Made by a program: the position numbers and the translations under genes
In this document: piece by piece, positions 1 through 10,780 of the stretch
How the letters are laid out: the number at the start of each line of letters is the position of its first letter
How positions within the stretch are numbered: the first letter of the stretch is position 1
DNA from: Phycisphaerales bacterium
GTDB lineage: Bacteria > Planctomycetota > Phycisphaerae > Phycisphaerales > UBA1924
Assembly: GCA_016709445.1 (NCBI GenBank)
Contig: JADJMV010000004.1
Location: 62,001 to 126,000 of the forward strand
Direction: 5' to 3'
Length of the DNA: 64,000 bases
The notes under the pieces: model-generated
What the model was told of the DNA's origin: nothing
Database searches by the model: none
Seen by the model: only the letters and a program-made list of their open reading frames with translations

Positions 1-1
1 A

Positions 2-1042
2 CGGGGCATCAAGACCCGCGATCAGCTCGACGTCCGCCTCAATTCCGGCCTGGATGTGCCCCCCTCGCAGCTCGCGGACGCCGTCGCCCGCGTCGAACGC
101 CGCAAGATCGACGTATTCAAGGCCCGCGATGCCGTCCGTGAGGCCAGCGACAAGCTCAAGGTCCTGATGAACGATCCGGACCTGCCCGTCGGTACCGAGA
201 CCCTCGTGACCCCGCTGGACCAGCCGGTTGACGAGGCGATGTCGTACAGCCTGCTGGACTCGCTGACCACCGCCGTCCAGCGCCGGCCCGAGATCGACCA
301 GGCGGTGCTCTCTATCGACAACACCTCGATCCGGCAGACCGTCGCCGCCAACCAGCGCCTGCCGCAGCTCGACCTGCAGGTCCAGACCAGATTCCAGGGC
401 ATGGCCAGCGCGCTGGGCGCGGTCAGCGACGAATTCGACGGCCGGTTTGTCGACTATGTCGTCGGTCTCGCCTTCGAACAGCCCATCGGCAACCGGGCCG
501 CCGAAGCCACCGACGTCCGCCGCCGCCTCGAGCGCGAGCAGGCGGTCATCAGCTACCGGAACACGGTGCAGCAGATCGTCCGCGACGTGAAGTCGTCGCT
601 CCGGACCGTGCTGACGAACTACCAGATCATCGGCACCGCCCGCTCCTCGCGGATCACGGCCGCCGACTCCCTCCGCGCTCTCGAAGTCGAGAACGACCTG
701 ATCCGCGACCGCTCGTCCGAACGGCTCGAACTCGAGTTCAATCGCCAGGAAGCGTTGGCCAGCGCGGAGCGTTCGGAAATCCAGGCGATCACCGACCTCA
801 ACTCCTCCGTCGCCCAGCTCTACGCCTCCATGGGCACGTCGCTCGAACGCAACAGCATCAAGCTGGCCATCCCCACCGCCGAGCAAGCCCTTGCCGGGCG
901 GCGGTCCGCCGATTGGTGGGAGTCGTGGGGCCGGCGAGGCGAGGCTCCCGCTCCCGCGACCACCGCCCCTGAGGCCGAGCCCGCGCCCGACGCACCACCG
1001 GCCGATCTCGGGGGCGCCGGCGGGCCCGCCGGGGGCCAGTGA
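2..1042 (+). CDS. TolC-like outer membrane efflux protein, C-terminal part
   Basis: The open frame runs in from the left edge, so the N terminus and signal peptide lie outside the window; about 346 residues are visible. The protein is rich in long alpha-helical, Gln/Arg/Glu-heptad segments (for example LERNSIKLAIPTAEQ after a coiled stretch), the pattern of the OEP/TolC family whose trimers form the outer-membrane duct of RND and ABC efflux or type I secretion systems. The tail is a disordered Pro/Ala/Gly-rich stretch of about 45 residues. The family is assigned from the repeated helical hairpin pattern, not from a diagnostic motif. The partner membrane-fusion and inner-membrane genes would be expected upstream, outside the window. 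The stop is nine bases before the next gene, so the two may be co-transcribed. Confidence 0.75.
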   Translation, partial: RGIKTRDQLDVRLNSGLDVPPSQLADAVARVERRKIDVFKARDAVREASDKLKVLMNDPDLPVGTETLVTPLDQPVDEAMSYSLLDSLTTAVQRRPEIDQAVLSIDNTSIRQTVAANQRLPQLDLQVQTRFQGMASALGAVSDEFDGRFVDYVVGLAFEQPIGNRAAEATDVRRRLEREQAVISYRNTVQQIVRDVKSSLRTVLTNYQIIGTARSSRITAADSLRALEVENDLIRDRSSERLELEFNRQEALASAERSEIQAITDLNSSVAQLYASMGTSLERNSIKLAIPTAEQALAGRRSADWWESWGRRGEAPAPATTAPEAEPAPDAPPADLGGAGGPAGGQ

Positions 1043-1051
1043 GCCCGAGGC

Positions 1052-2035
1052 ATGCACAGCGGGCCTGAGGACATCGCCCACGCGGTCAGCCTGCTCAAGC
1101 AAGGCCGCCTGGTCGCATTCCCCACCGAGACAGTCTACGGCTTGGGCGCAGATGCCCTGAACGCCGGCGCGGTCGACGCGGTGTTCCGCGCCAAGGGTCG
1201 CCCCGCGACGAATCCGCTGATCGTGCACGTCGTCGATGAGGCGATGGCACGGCGCGTCTCCTCCCAGTGGCCCCGGGCCGCATCCGTCCTCGCCGAACGC
1301 TTCTGGCCCGGCCCGCTCACACTCGTCCTGCCTCGTGCCCCGGCCGTGCCGGACGCCGTCGCCGCCGGCGGCGCCACCGTCGCGGTCCGCTGCCCAGACC
1401 ATCCGCTCACCCTCGCACTGATCGAGACGCTCGGCGCCCCACTTGTCGGACCGAGCGCGAACCGCTCCGGGGGCATCTCGCCGACCTGCGCCGAGCATGT
1501 CCGGGAGAGCTTCTCCGAAGCGGAGGTCTTTGTGCTCGATGGCGGCCCCTGCGTCGGGGGGATCGAGTCCACCGTCGTGGACCTGACCACCGATCCGCCG
1601 AGGGTCCTGCGCCCGGGGCTGATCACCTCCGACCAGATCGCGGCCGCTCTGGGGACTCCCGTCGAGGCCAACAACCCCGGCCCCGCAGAACAGATCGCAC
1701 GATCGCCGGGACAGCACCGGTCGCACTACGCGCCCGCGACGCCCCTGAGGCTGGTGGCGCCGGCCGGCCTCACCCAGGCCCTCGGCGCCGAAGAGGGCGC
1801 CGCCGTGGTGCTGGGGCCGGCGGACATCCTCGTCTCGAATCCACACACGAGCATCGAGATGCCCCACGCTCCCGCGGCCTACGCCGCCCGGCTGTACGCG
1901 GCCCTGCGCGAGGCCGATGCTCAGCGGCTGCCCAGGATCCTCGTCGTGCAGCCCTGGGGCGACTCGCCGCCCACGGCGGCATGGGAGGCCGTCGCCGACC
2001 GCTTGCGCCGTGCGGCCGCGCCGCGAGAGGGCTGA
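1052..2035 (+). CDS. Threonylcarbamoyl-AMP synthase, Sua5 type
   Basis: Makes L-threonylcarbamoyladenylate from threonine, bicarbonate and ATP, the first step of the universal t6A37 modification of ANN-decoding tRNAs, in the cytoplasm. The N-terminal YrdC domain (about residues 1-195) carries FPTETVYGLGADA, KGRPATNPLIVHV and GPSANRSG, the nucleotide/threonine pocket signatures. At 327 residues it is the long Sua5 form: a linker with HRSHYAPATPL leads into the C-terminal Sua5 domain, unlike the ~190-residue TsaC. The ATG at 1052 begins just after the upstream gene; no strong Shine-Dalgarno is visible, so expression may be coupled. The substrate is threonine, as for thrS at 42.9-45.0 kb, but the two genes are not linked. 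Confidence 0.93.
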   Translation: MHSGPEDIAHAVSLLKQGRLVAFPTETVYGLGADALNAGAVDAVFRAKGRPATNPLIVHVVDEAMARRVSSQWPRAASVLAERFWPGPLTLVLPRAPAVPDAVAAGGATVAVRCPDHPLTLALIETLGAPLVGPSANRSGGISPTCAEHVRESFSEAEVFVLDGGPCVGGIESTVVDLTTDPPRVLRPGLITSDQIAAALGTPVEANNPGPAEQIARSPGQHRSHYAPATPLRLVAPAGLTQALGAEEGAAVVLGPADILVSNPHTSIEMPHAPAAYAARLYAALREADAQRLPRILVVQPWGDSPPTAAWEAVADRLRRAAAPREG

Positions 2036-2109
2036 GGCCTACTCTTGCTCCCCCGAGGAGGCACGGACGGACAAGGCCGGCGGGGGGCGCCGCAAAGGAG
2101 GAACGCACC

Positions 2110-3594
2110 ATGGCCAACCTGCGCATCGCGCTGTCGCCGGGCGACGGCATCGGTCCCGAGATCATGGACGCGGTCATGCACGTTTTCCGCCAGGCGGGCG
2201 TGCACGAGCACCTTGAGTTTGTCCCGGTCGAGATCGGTGAACGCGTCTTCGCGACCGACTCCCGGGGCATGACGGACCAGGCCATCGCCACCATCGAGTC
2301 GTGCGGGGTGCTGTTCAAGGGCCCGATGGGCACCCCGATCGGCGGGGGCGGCAAATCGATCAATGTCACGCTCCGGAAGATGTACAGCGCGTTCGCCAAC
2401 GTCCGGCACTTCCAGGCCCTGCCGGGCGTCGAAACCGTCTTCTCCCGCGCCGGTGTGCACGTCGATTTCTACATCGTCCGCGAGAACGTCGAGGACACCT
2501 ACGGGGGGATCGAGCACCGGCTCACCAACGACGTCATCGAGTGCAAGCGTCTCATCTCCGCACCGGGGAGCGACCAGGTCCACCGCCACGCGTTCGAATT
2601 GGCCCGCCGCCTCGGCATCGGCAAGGTGCACTGCGGCCACAAGGCCAACATCATGAAGATGACCGACGGACTCTTCCTCGATCGCTTCCGCGAGATGGCC
2701 GGCGAGTATCCCGGGATCGAGATCGCGGACGTGATCATCGATGCGCTCTGCATGAACCTCGTGCTCCGCCCGCAGATCTATCGCATGATCGTCCTGCCCA
2801 ACCTGCAGGGCGACATCGTCTCCGACCTCGCGGCCGGTCTCGTGGGGGGCCTGGGCTTCGCCCCCAGCGCCAACATCGGGCGCCACATGTCGATCTTCGA
2901 GGCCGTCCACGGCACCGCGCCGGACATCGCGGGCAAGGGGGTCGCCAACCCGACAAGCCTGCTGCTCTCGGGCCTCATGATGCTCCGGCACGTCGGGATG
3001 CTCACACAGGCCGCCGTGATCGAAAACGCGCTGATCCTCTCCCTCGAACAGGGAATGCACACCGCCGACTTCGGCTCCGGTCGCGAGGGCGCAGTCGGCA
3101 CGGAGGGCTACGCCGAGGCGATCGTCCGAAATCTCGGGAAGAGGCCGAGCGACCGCGAGGCGACCCCGGTCCCCGAGGGCCAAGACCGGCCGACGCTCGT
3201 GCTGGGCGAGCGCCCGAGGGCCAACACGCTCCTGCGCACGTTCGAGACCGTCCGGAGCGTCTTCGTCGGCTGCGACATCTACCTCGACACCACGCTGAGC
3301 CCGCCGGAGCTGGCCGCGAGGCTGCAGGCGATCGCCACCGGCACGCCCTTCAAGCTCACGATGATGTCCAACCGCGGCACGCAGGTCTGGCCGAGCGGGT
3401 CGGTTTTCACCGAGATCGTGGACTACTACCGGGTGCGGTTCGAGCTGCGCGACATGCACGACGCCGCCAGCCTCGGCCAGGGGCCGATCCTCACGCTCCT
3501 CCGCAAGATCGCCGAGAAGTTCGAGATCACCGACTTCCAGCCGCTCAAACACTTCGACGGGCGGCCGGGGTACAGCCTGGCGCAGGGGCAGTAG
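2110..3594 (+). CDS. icd: NADP-dependent isocitrate dehydrogenase, Thermus type
   Basis: Oxidative decarboxylation of isocitrate to 2-oxoglutarate in the TCA cycle. The 494-residue protein opens with LSPGDGIGPEIMDAV and has the substrate loop KSINVTLRKMYSAFANVR, the NLQGDIVSDLAAG metal-binding segment and GTAPDIAGKGVANP near the cofactor site, all typical of the isocitrate/isopropylmalate dehydrogenase superfamily. Length, the KSxNVTLRK motif and a ~150-residue C-terminal extension match the Thermus thermophilus ICDH subtype rather than the 415-residue E. coli type. The ATG at 2110 is chosen because an AAAGGAGG Shine-Dalgarno sits ideally spaced before it; the frame is open further upstream but that part reads through the Sua5 gene. 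Homoisocitrate or isopropylmalate activity is less likely given the extension. Confidence 0.9.
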   Translation: MANLRIALSPGDGIGPEIMDAVMHVFRQAGVHEHLEFVPVEIGERVFATDSRGMTDQAIATIESCGVLFKGPMGTPIGGGGKSINVTLRKMYSAFANVRHFQALPGVETVFSRAGVHVDFYIVRENVEDTYGGIEHRLTNDVIECKRLISAPGSDQVHRHAFELARRLGIGKVHCGHKANIMKMTDGLFLDRFREMAGEYPGIEIADVIIDALCMNLVLRPQIYRMIVLPNLQGDIVSDLAAGLVGGLGFAPSANIGRHMSIFEAVHGTAPDIAGKGVANPTSLLLSGLMMLRHVGMLTQAAVIENALILSLEQGMHTADFGSGREGAVGTEGYAEAIVRNLGKRPSDREATPVPEGQDRPTLVLGERPRANTLLRTFETVRSVFVGCDIYLDTTLSPPELAARLQAIATGTPFKLTMMSNRGTQVWPSGSVFTEIVDYYRVRFELRDMHDAASLGQGPILTLLRKIAEKFEITDFQPLKHFDGRPGYSLAQGQ

Positions 3595-3609
3595 CCGCCC
3601 CGGCGAGAC

Positions 3610-4299
3610 CTACTGCTCGCGGACCCGCTTCTCGATCGTCCCGCTGTCTCGCTCGATCAGGATCTCGTCGGCCTCGGTGAGGAAGAGCCCGTGGTCGATG
3701 ACGCCGGGGACGTCGTTGAGCGAGGCCGCGAGCTCGGAGAGGTCCTGCTCCCCCATCGCGACGTCGATGATGAGGTTGCCGTTGTCGGTCAGAAACAACT
3801 CGCCCTTGATCGTGCGGCGACAGACACCATTGAGGCCCAGGTTCCGCATCTCCGCACGGACGGCCGCCAGGCCGTACGCCAGGACGGCGATCGGGAGTGT
3901 CGTCCGCTCGCCCAGGCGCGAAACGAGCTTGGACTCATCCACCATGTAGACCCGCCTTTCGGCGGCCCAGGCCACGATGCGCTCGCGCGTCATCGCCCCG
4001 CCGGAACCCTTCAGCATGTTCATGTTCGGATCGACCTCGTCGGCCCCGTCGAACAGATAGTCAACCCGCTCGACGAGCGCGAAGTCCATAACCGGCAGGC
4101 CGTGGAACCGGGCCAGGGTCTCCGTCGCGTGGCTCGTGGAGACGCAGCGAAGCTCGAGGTTCTCCGTGCGCATCCGCTCGGCGAGCGCGACGACGCCCCG
4201 CGACGCGGTGCGACCCGTGCCCAGACCGACCAGCATGCCGCTCCGGATGTCCGCCACCGCCGCCTCGGCCAGAGGATCCGCCACTCGCTGCTCGGTCAT
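3610..4299 (-). CDS. rpiA: Ribose-5-phosphate isomerase A
   Basis: Interconverts ribose 5-phosphate and ribulose 5-phosphate in the non-oxidative pentose phosphate pathway. The 229-residue length is that of the family. Visible motifs are GLGTGRTASRGV (phosphate loop), DGADEVDPNMNMLKGSGGA (catalytic Asp/Glu region) and VDESKLV. The frame is open 30 codons further upstream, but the ATG at 4299 fits the family start and overlaps the stop of the upstream aldehyde dehydrogenase gene in an ATGA arrangement, implying translational coupling. It is the last gene of a minus-strand run kinase / ALDH7 / rpiA. Confidence 0.94.
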   Translation of the reverse strand: MTEQRVADPLAEAAVADIRSGMLVGLGTGRTASRGVVALAERMRTENLELRCVSTSHATETLARFHGLPVMDFALVERVDYLFDGADEVDPNMNMLKGSGGAMTRERIVAWAAERRVYMVDESKLVSRLGERTTLPIAVLAYGLAAVRAEMRNLGLNGVCRRTIKGELFLTDNGNLIIDVAMGEQDLSELAASLNDVPGVIDHGLFLTEADEILIERDSGTIEKRVREQ

Positions 4300-5838
4300 T
4301 GGGTTGCTCCAAACTCGATGCCCTGGGCCAATCGCATGGACGAGCCGAAATTGATCGTCACCGTCTGGCGACGCATGTACTGCTTCCACGAGTCGCTACC
4401 CGACTCCCGGCCACCGCCGGTGTCCTTCTCGCCGCCAAAGGCGCCGCCGATCTCAGCGCCGCTTGTGCCGAGGTTCACATAGGCCAGGCCGCAGTCGCTC
4501 CCCGTGCCCGCGGGGCTCAGGAACCGCTCGGCAGCCTGGACCGAGGAGGTAAAGACCGCTGAACTCAGGCCCTGGTCGGCGTCGTTCTGCATCGCGATCG
4601 CCTCGTCGAGCGTTTTGTACGTGAACACGTAGAGGATCGGGGCAAACGTCTCCTCACGCGCGATCAGCAGCCCCCCCGCGGGCGCTCGGATGATCGTCGG
4701 CTCAACGAAATTGCCGCCGAGGCCCACGCCGCTGGCCCGAGCGCCCCCCGACCAGCACCTCGCCGCCCTGGTCCCTCGCGGTCTGGACGGCTCGCTCGAA
4801 TTGCTCCACGGCCCTGCGGTTAATCAGCGGACCGACGAGCGTGCCCTCGGCCAGAGGGTCGCCGATCCGCACGCCTCGGTACGCCGCGACCAAGCGCTTG
4901 ATCAATCCCTCGGCGATCGATTCGTGGACGTACAGCCGCCGAGTCGTCGTGCATCGCTGACCCGCCGTCCCGACGGCGCCGAAGAAGATCCCCTCGGCCG
5001 CGAGCGCCGGATCGGCGTCGGCCTCCACGATGATGGCGTTGTTGCCGCCCAGTTCCAGCAGGCAGCGCCCCAGCCGCTTGGCGACGACCGCCCCGACGTG
5101 TCGGCCCATGCGGCACGAACCGGTCGCGCTGATAAGCGGGATGCGGTGGTCGCGGATCATCCGTTCGCCGATCTCGTCGTCGGTGCCGATCACGGTGTGA
5201 AAGACACCGGGATGCCCCATCGCCGTGGCGACGCGGTCGGCCACCGCCGAGCTGGCCAGAGCCGTGAGGGGTGCGAGCAGGCTGGGCTTCCAGATCGTGA
5301 CGTCGCCGCAGACCGCCGCGAGCATCGCGTTCCAGCCCCAGACCGCGTTGGGGAAATTGAACGCCGTGATCACGCCCACGGGACCCAGCGGAAGCCACTG
5401 CTCGTACATCCGGTGTTCCGGCCGCTCGCTCGGCATCGTCATGCCGTACAACTGCCGGGAGAGTCCGACAGCGAAGTCGGCGATGTCCACGGTTTCCTGG
5501 ACCTCCCCGATGCCCTCCGCCAGGATCTTGCCGACCTCGAGAGAGACCAGCGCCCCCAAGGCGTCGCGGTGCCGCCGGAGTTCGTCCCCGATCGCCCGAA
5601 CGACCTGACCGCGCACCGGCGCCGGCACCCGGCGCCAGCGATCGAACGCGTCCGTCGCCTTCCCCAGGGTCTGCTCGTAACTCTCCGCCGAGTCGAGCCT
5701 GACGCCCGCGATGGCCCGCCCCGTGGCGGGACACTCCGAGATCACGACACCGCTCTCGGGCGTCTCGTTGCCGATGGGCTCGAGAATCACCCGCTCGTGA
5801 GTATCCAGCCCGAGCGACTTGAGGAGGTCCGAATGCAT
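4296..5838 (-). CDS. ALDH7-family aldehyde dehydrogenase, frameshifted
   Basis: An NAD(P)-dependent aldehyde dehydrogenase of the antiquitin/ALDH7 group, whose known members oxidise alpha-aminoadipic semialdehyde (piperideine-6-carboxylate) in lysine breakdown. Motifs: FNFPNAVWGWN, LELGGNNAIIVEADA (general-base Glu) and GTAGQRCTTTRR (nucleophilic Cys). The first ~370 residues are in one frame and the C terminus, from GLGGNFVEPTIIRAP onward, in another. Removing one C from the six-C run at 4744-4749 restores a continuous protein of about 513 residues, the normal family length. A TACACT box lies five bases before the ATG, and no Shine-Dalgarno is apparent. The stop overlaps the rpiA start. The substrate cannot be fixed from sequence; lysine catabolism is only the family precedent. 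Confidence 0.85.
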
Positions 5839-5843
5839 GGCGG

Positions 5844-5849
5844 AGTGTA
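5844..5849 (-). promoter_or_regulatory. Candidate -10 box, ALDH7 gene
   Basis: TACACT on the minus strand, ending five bases before the ATG at 5838. If used, the transcript would start at or next to the start codon. No clear -35 is seen. It matches the TANNNT-N5-9-ATG pattern seen before eight other genes in the window. Confidence 0.4.
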
Positions 5850-5925
5850 GGGTCCACCTCGGGCGACCGCGCCCCCACCACCAGCACCCGCCGCTCCCGG
5901 GGGGCCGGGTCCCCGAGCCAGATCC

Positions 5926-7104
5926 CTAGGCATCCGCCCGGGGCAGCTCTCGAAGGAACGAGATGAGCCGCGCGAGTCTGGGGGACTCTGCGTCCCGGAC
6001 ATACGCCCCGCTCACCGCGCAGCCCACCGCCAGAGACTGCTCCACCGGCAGGCCATGCACCTGGCCGAAGCTGAACCCCGCGCCAAAGTGGTCACCCGCA
6101 CCCGTCGAGAGGCGGGGTCGTGCGGTGAAGGGGCCCTCAAACCACGCGCTGGCCCCCGAGCTCTCCGCGGCGGCGGCGCCTTCACGCGGGTGGATGACGA
6201 TGCACTCCAGCCCCGAACGCTCGCGGATCCGCTCCGCCGCGGTCCGGAGGCTCTCGCCCGCAGATGCCGCATCCCCGTGGGCGCGGATCCCGAGAACGCC
6301 CGCGACCCGCTCGCTCTCGGCGAGATTGAGGCCGAGCGTCACCGGGACCAGGTCGTTCATGCGCCCGAGGGTCGTCATGGCTCCCCGCACGTCCTCGTCG
6401 GTTCGCTTGGCCGGGTCGGAGAGGTCGATGAAGACGCGGCGGCCCGCGCCCCTGGGGAGCCCCGGGAACACATCGCGGATGAGCCCCTCCCAGATCGCCT
6501 GCACGCCCCCACACAGCGTCCAGTTCACGATTCCCACCAGCTTGGACCGCTCGCACTGCGACCGGAGCCGGTCAAGCCCCACACGCTCGAGCAGGCGGTC
6601 CCATGTGACCGACTGCACGTTCGCCGGCTTGCCGAGCATGATCTTGCCGTCTTCGAACTCGAGCGCATCGGTGTGGGCGGGAGCGGCTACCGGGATCACT
6701 TCCTCGCAACGCGCCGCGAATGGCTCGTAGAGCGGCATCAACTCGGGACTCGCGTCGTCCCTCGCGACCGCCCCGATATAGGTCGTCGGCATGCCGAGCT
6801 GCCCCAATGCCCCCGCGTACAACGGGCCGTTGCCGCCGAACCGATCCTCCTCCACCACCAACTCGATATTCGCGCTCTTCCCGGCAGCCGCCCCCACCCT
6901 GGCCGCAAAGTCCGGGATCGTCGAGATCGGGTCGAAGTCGTCCATCCGCATGCTGTGACGCCGGTCCACCACCCGGATGATCGAGTCGACAAACCCATCG
7001 AAACCCGCCAGCGCGGGCGCCCCCCGCAGCGAGCCGTCCCGGGCAATCCTTTCCAGGGCATCGGCCGCAGCACAGGCGATCTGATCGCGTTCGTGGTCAC
7101 TCAT
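5926..7104 (-). CDS. PfkB-family (ribokinase-like) sugar/nucleoside kinase
   Basis: ATP-dependent kinase of the ribokinase fold, 392 residues. Visible are a Gly-rich substrate region (DRFGGNGPLYAGALGQLG, about residue 85), a TYIGAVARDDAS segment and the signature GAGDHFGAGFSFG near the C terminus, containing the catalytic Asp and the anion hole. It is longer than typical ribokinases (~310), and the substrate is not evident; sugar, nucleoside or sugar-acid kinases are all possible. The ATG at 7104 is chosen over upstream in-frame starts because the family N terminus begins there and the upstream sequence is the divergent rdgB promoter. A TACGCT hexamer is placed seven bases before the ATG. It is first of a minus-strand run followed by ALDH7 and rpiA, which fits sugar or pentose metabolism. 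Confidence 0.85.
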   Translation of the reverse strand: MSDHERDQIACAAADALERIARDGSLRGAPALAGFDGFVDSIIRVVDRRHSMRMDDFDPISTIPDFAARVGAAAGKSANIELVVEEDRFGGNGPLYAGALGQLGMPTTYIGAVARDDASPELMPLYEPFAARCEEVIPVAAPAHTDALEFEDGKIMLGKPANVQSVTWDRLLERVGLDRLRSQCERSKLVGIVNWTLCGGVQAIWEGLIRDVFPGLPRGAGRRVFIDLSDPAKRTDEDVRGAMTTLGRMNDLVPVTLGLNLAESERVAGVLGIRAHGDAASAGESLRTAAERIRERSGLECIVIHPREGAAAAESSGASAWFEGPFTARPRLSTGAGDHFGAGFSFGQVHGLPVEQSLAVGCAVSGAYVRDAESPRLARLISFLRELPRADA

Positions 7105-7111
7105 GGCCCGG

Positions 7112-7121
7112 AGCGTACACT
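7112..7121. promoter_or_regulatory. Back-to-back -10 boxes between pfkB-like kinase and rdgB
   Basis: The ten bases AGCGTACACT read as TACACT on the plus strand (toward rdgB, 23 bases before its ATG, with AGGAG between) and TACGCT on the minus strand (toward the kinase, seven bases before its ATG). The two boxes share the central TA, so the divergent genes may compete for one polymerase binding site. No -35 elements are obvious. Confidence 0.4.
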
Positions 7122-7144
7122 CGACCGAGCCCCCAGGAGCCGAC

Positions 7145-7792
7145 ATGCACCGCATCGTGATTGCCACCGGCAACCCCCACAAGGTCGAGGAGCTGCGCGA
7201 GATGCTCGCCCTCCCGGGCCTCGAATTCGTCGGCCTCGCGGATCTGGGCCGGCCGTTCGAAGAGCCCGCCGAGACCGGGACCACCTTTGAGGCCAACGCC
7301 ACGATCAAGGCCCTCGCCTACGCCCGCCAAACCGGCCTGCCGTGCCTCGCGGATGACTCCGGGCTGGAGGTCGACGCCCTCGGTGGCGCGCCGGGGGTCA
7401 TCAGCAGCCACTACTGCACCGACGGCCGCGAGACCGGCATGAGCCGCGCCGAACGCGACGCGGCGAACAACGCCCGGCTGCTCCGCGAACTGGAAGGCAT
7501 CCCCCCTGCTCGTCGGACGGCCCGATTCGTCTGCCTGATGGTGCTCGCGGCGCCGGATGTCCTCGCGACGGCCCGGGGCGCCTTCGACGGTCGGATCGGC
7601 CTCCCCGGCACGGTACCGCGAGGAACCCACGGCTTCGGCTACGACCCCCTGTTCCTCGTAGCGCCCGAGTTCGCCGAGACCAGCGCGGAACTCCCGCCGA
7701 CCCGCAAGAACGCCATGAGCCACCGAGGCGGCGCCGCCGTGGCGATGCTCGCCGAACTCCACCGGGTACGCGACCGGCTGCCCCCGTCCTAG
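7145..7792 (+). CDS. rdgB: Non-canonical purine NTP pyrophosphatase (RdgB/HAM1)
   Basis: Hydrolyses dITP, XTP and ITP to the monophosphate, keeping deaminated purines out of DNA and RNA. The 215-residue protein has the family signatures IATGNPHKVEEL at the N terminus, FEANATIKALAYA, LADDSGLEVDALGGAPGV, and the C-terminal GTHGFGYDPLF and SHRGGA. The ATG at 7145 gives the canonical N terminus and is preceded by AGGAG; the longer frame from 7103 is rejected. The gene converges with comB and the two stop codons share the four bases CTAG. Confidence 0.95.
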   Translation: MHRIVIATGNPHKVEELREMLALPGLEFVGLADLGRPFEEPAETGTTFEANATIKALAYARQTGLPCLADDSGLEVDALGGAPGVISSHYCTDGRETGMSRAERDAANNARLLRELEGIPPARRTARFVCLMVLAAPDVLATARGAFDGRIGLPGTVPRGTHGFGYDPLFLVAPEFAETSAELPPTRKNAMSHRGGAAVAMLAELHRVRDRLPPS

Positions 7793-8559
7793 CGCCGCAA
7801 CCCGCGGGTCGAAACATCGAACTCGGGTGCGACGTCCAGCCAATCGGCCCGGGCACACAGCGCGATATCAGAGCCCATCCCCAACTCCAGCAGGTTCCGC
7901 CCACCCGCGCTGCGGCGGAAAGCATCAAGCACCCCCGCCTCACCCGAGGAGGCCGCCGCCCGCCACGCCTCAAGACACAGCCGCGCCGTGTCGTCGCCCG
8001 ACATCCCGATTCCCTCCCCTCCGAGCGACTCGACCAGCGCGCCGGCCGTGAGCGCGTCCTCCATGCTCACCCCGCCGTCGGTTCCCGCGCACAGAATCTG
8101 GATCGAGCCCCCGTGCTCCGCCGCCGCGGCACATACGGCACGACGGTTCGGCAGGGAGCCCACCAAGATCCGCGCCGCGCCATCGGCGTGGAGCAATGCC
8201 CGGGTGCCGTTCGTGGTGGTGAATACCAGCACCCGCCCGCCAACCGACTCCGCGGTGTATTCCGCCGGAGAGTTGCCGAGGTCAAATCCGGGGAGCCGCA
8301 CACCGCCGCGCTCGCCACCAAGGACCACCGGCGAACTCGCTCCCAGACGGCCCGCAAGGAGCATCGCTTCGTCGACGCTCAGGACGGGCATGACCGTACA
8401 CGCGCCCGCCTGCAGCGCGGCAGCGATCGTCACCGATGCGCGCAGGGCATCGATCACGATGACGGTGGAGCCCCCCAGCGCGCCGGCGGGCACATGCGCC
8501 GGCAAAAGATGAACGCGGAGCCCCCCCGTTCGGGCGTCGGTCTGGTGTGTGCTGGCCAT
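7789..8559 (-). CDS. comB: 2-phosphosulfolactate phosphatase family protein (ComB)
   Basis: Family members dephosphorylate (R)-2-phospho-3-sulfolactate, a step of coenzyme M synthesis in methanogens and of sulfolactate metabolism in some bacteria. The 256-residue protein contains VIVIDALRASVTIAAAL at the N terminus, LGGERGGVRLPGFDLGNSP, TTTNGTRAL and CAGTDGGVSMEDALTAG, the run of conserved acidic and Arg residues of ComB. No other sulfolactate or coenzyme M gene is in the window, so the physiological substrate is uncertain. The ATG at 8559 is preceded at nine bases by TACGCT. The frame is open further upstream but lacks family similarity there. Confidence 0.85.
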   Translation of the reverse strand: MASTHQTDARTGGLRVHLLPAHVPAGALGGSTVIVIDALRASVTIAAALQAGACTVMPVLSVDEAMLLAGRLGASSPVVLGGERGGVRLPGFDLGNSPAEYTAESVGGRVLVFTTTNGTRALLHADGAARILVGSLPNRRAVCAAAAEHGGSIQILCAGTDGGVSMEDALTAGALVESLGGEGIGMSGDDTARLCLEAWRAAASSGEAGVLDAFRRSAGGRNLLELGMGSDIALCARADWLDVAPEFDVSTRGLRR

Positions 8560-8568
8560 ACGGCCCGG

Positions 8569-8574
8569 AGCGTA
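8569..8574 (-). promoter_or_regulatory. Candidate -10 box, comB
   Basis: TACGCT on the minus strand, nine bases before the comB ATG. The 13 bases TACGCTCCGGGCC are identical to those preceding the PfkB-like kinase ATG (7117 down to 7105), so the two minus-strand genes share the same start-proximal promoter element. Confidence 0.35.
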
Positions 8575-8721
8575 GGCCCGGCCAGCAACGGCGCAGAGCC
8601 CGACGGGGGTGCCGTCTCCCGACGCAAAGACGGCCACGGGCTTTCGTCCGCGGCCGCCTGGAGGAGAGAGAGAGTCTTGCTTCGCCACTCTATACGGAGT
8701 GAGCGGCGGATGGGTTCAGGG

Positions 8722-10616
<1,895 letters not shown>

Positions 10617-10780
10617 AGCCGCTACTCCCTGCTGCGGGTAATTTCCTGCATCCGGGCCCTCGCCCACCTGCCACCCTGCGATGCAAGGCCGGTGCCAATG
10701 CCCCGCCGGCGCGTCCCACACGACACCCCCCTCAGCGGGCCTTCCCTGGGCAGCCCCCCACTCCTCCCTGCCGAAAAGGC

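Noticed and set aside
4702..4755. Programmed frameshifting in ALDH7 and similar genes
   Set aside because: No slippery heptamer plus downstream structure conserved among the five sites; short homopolymer indels are simpler.
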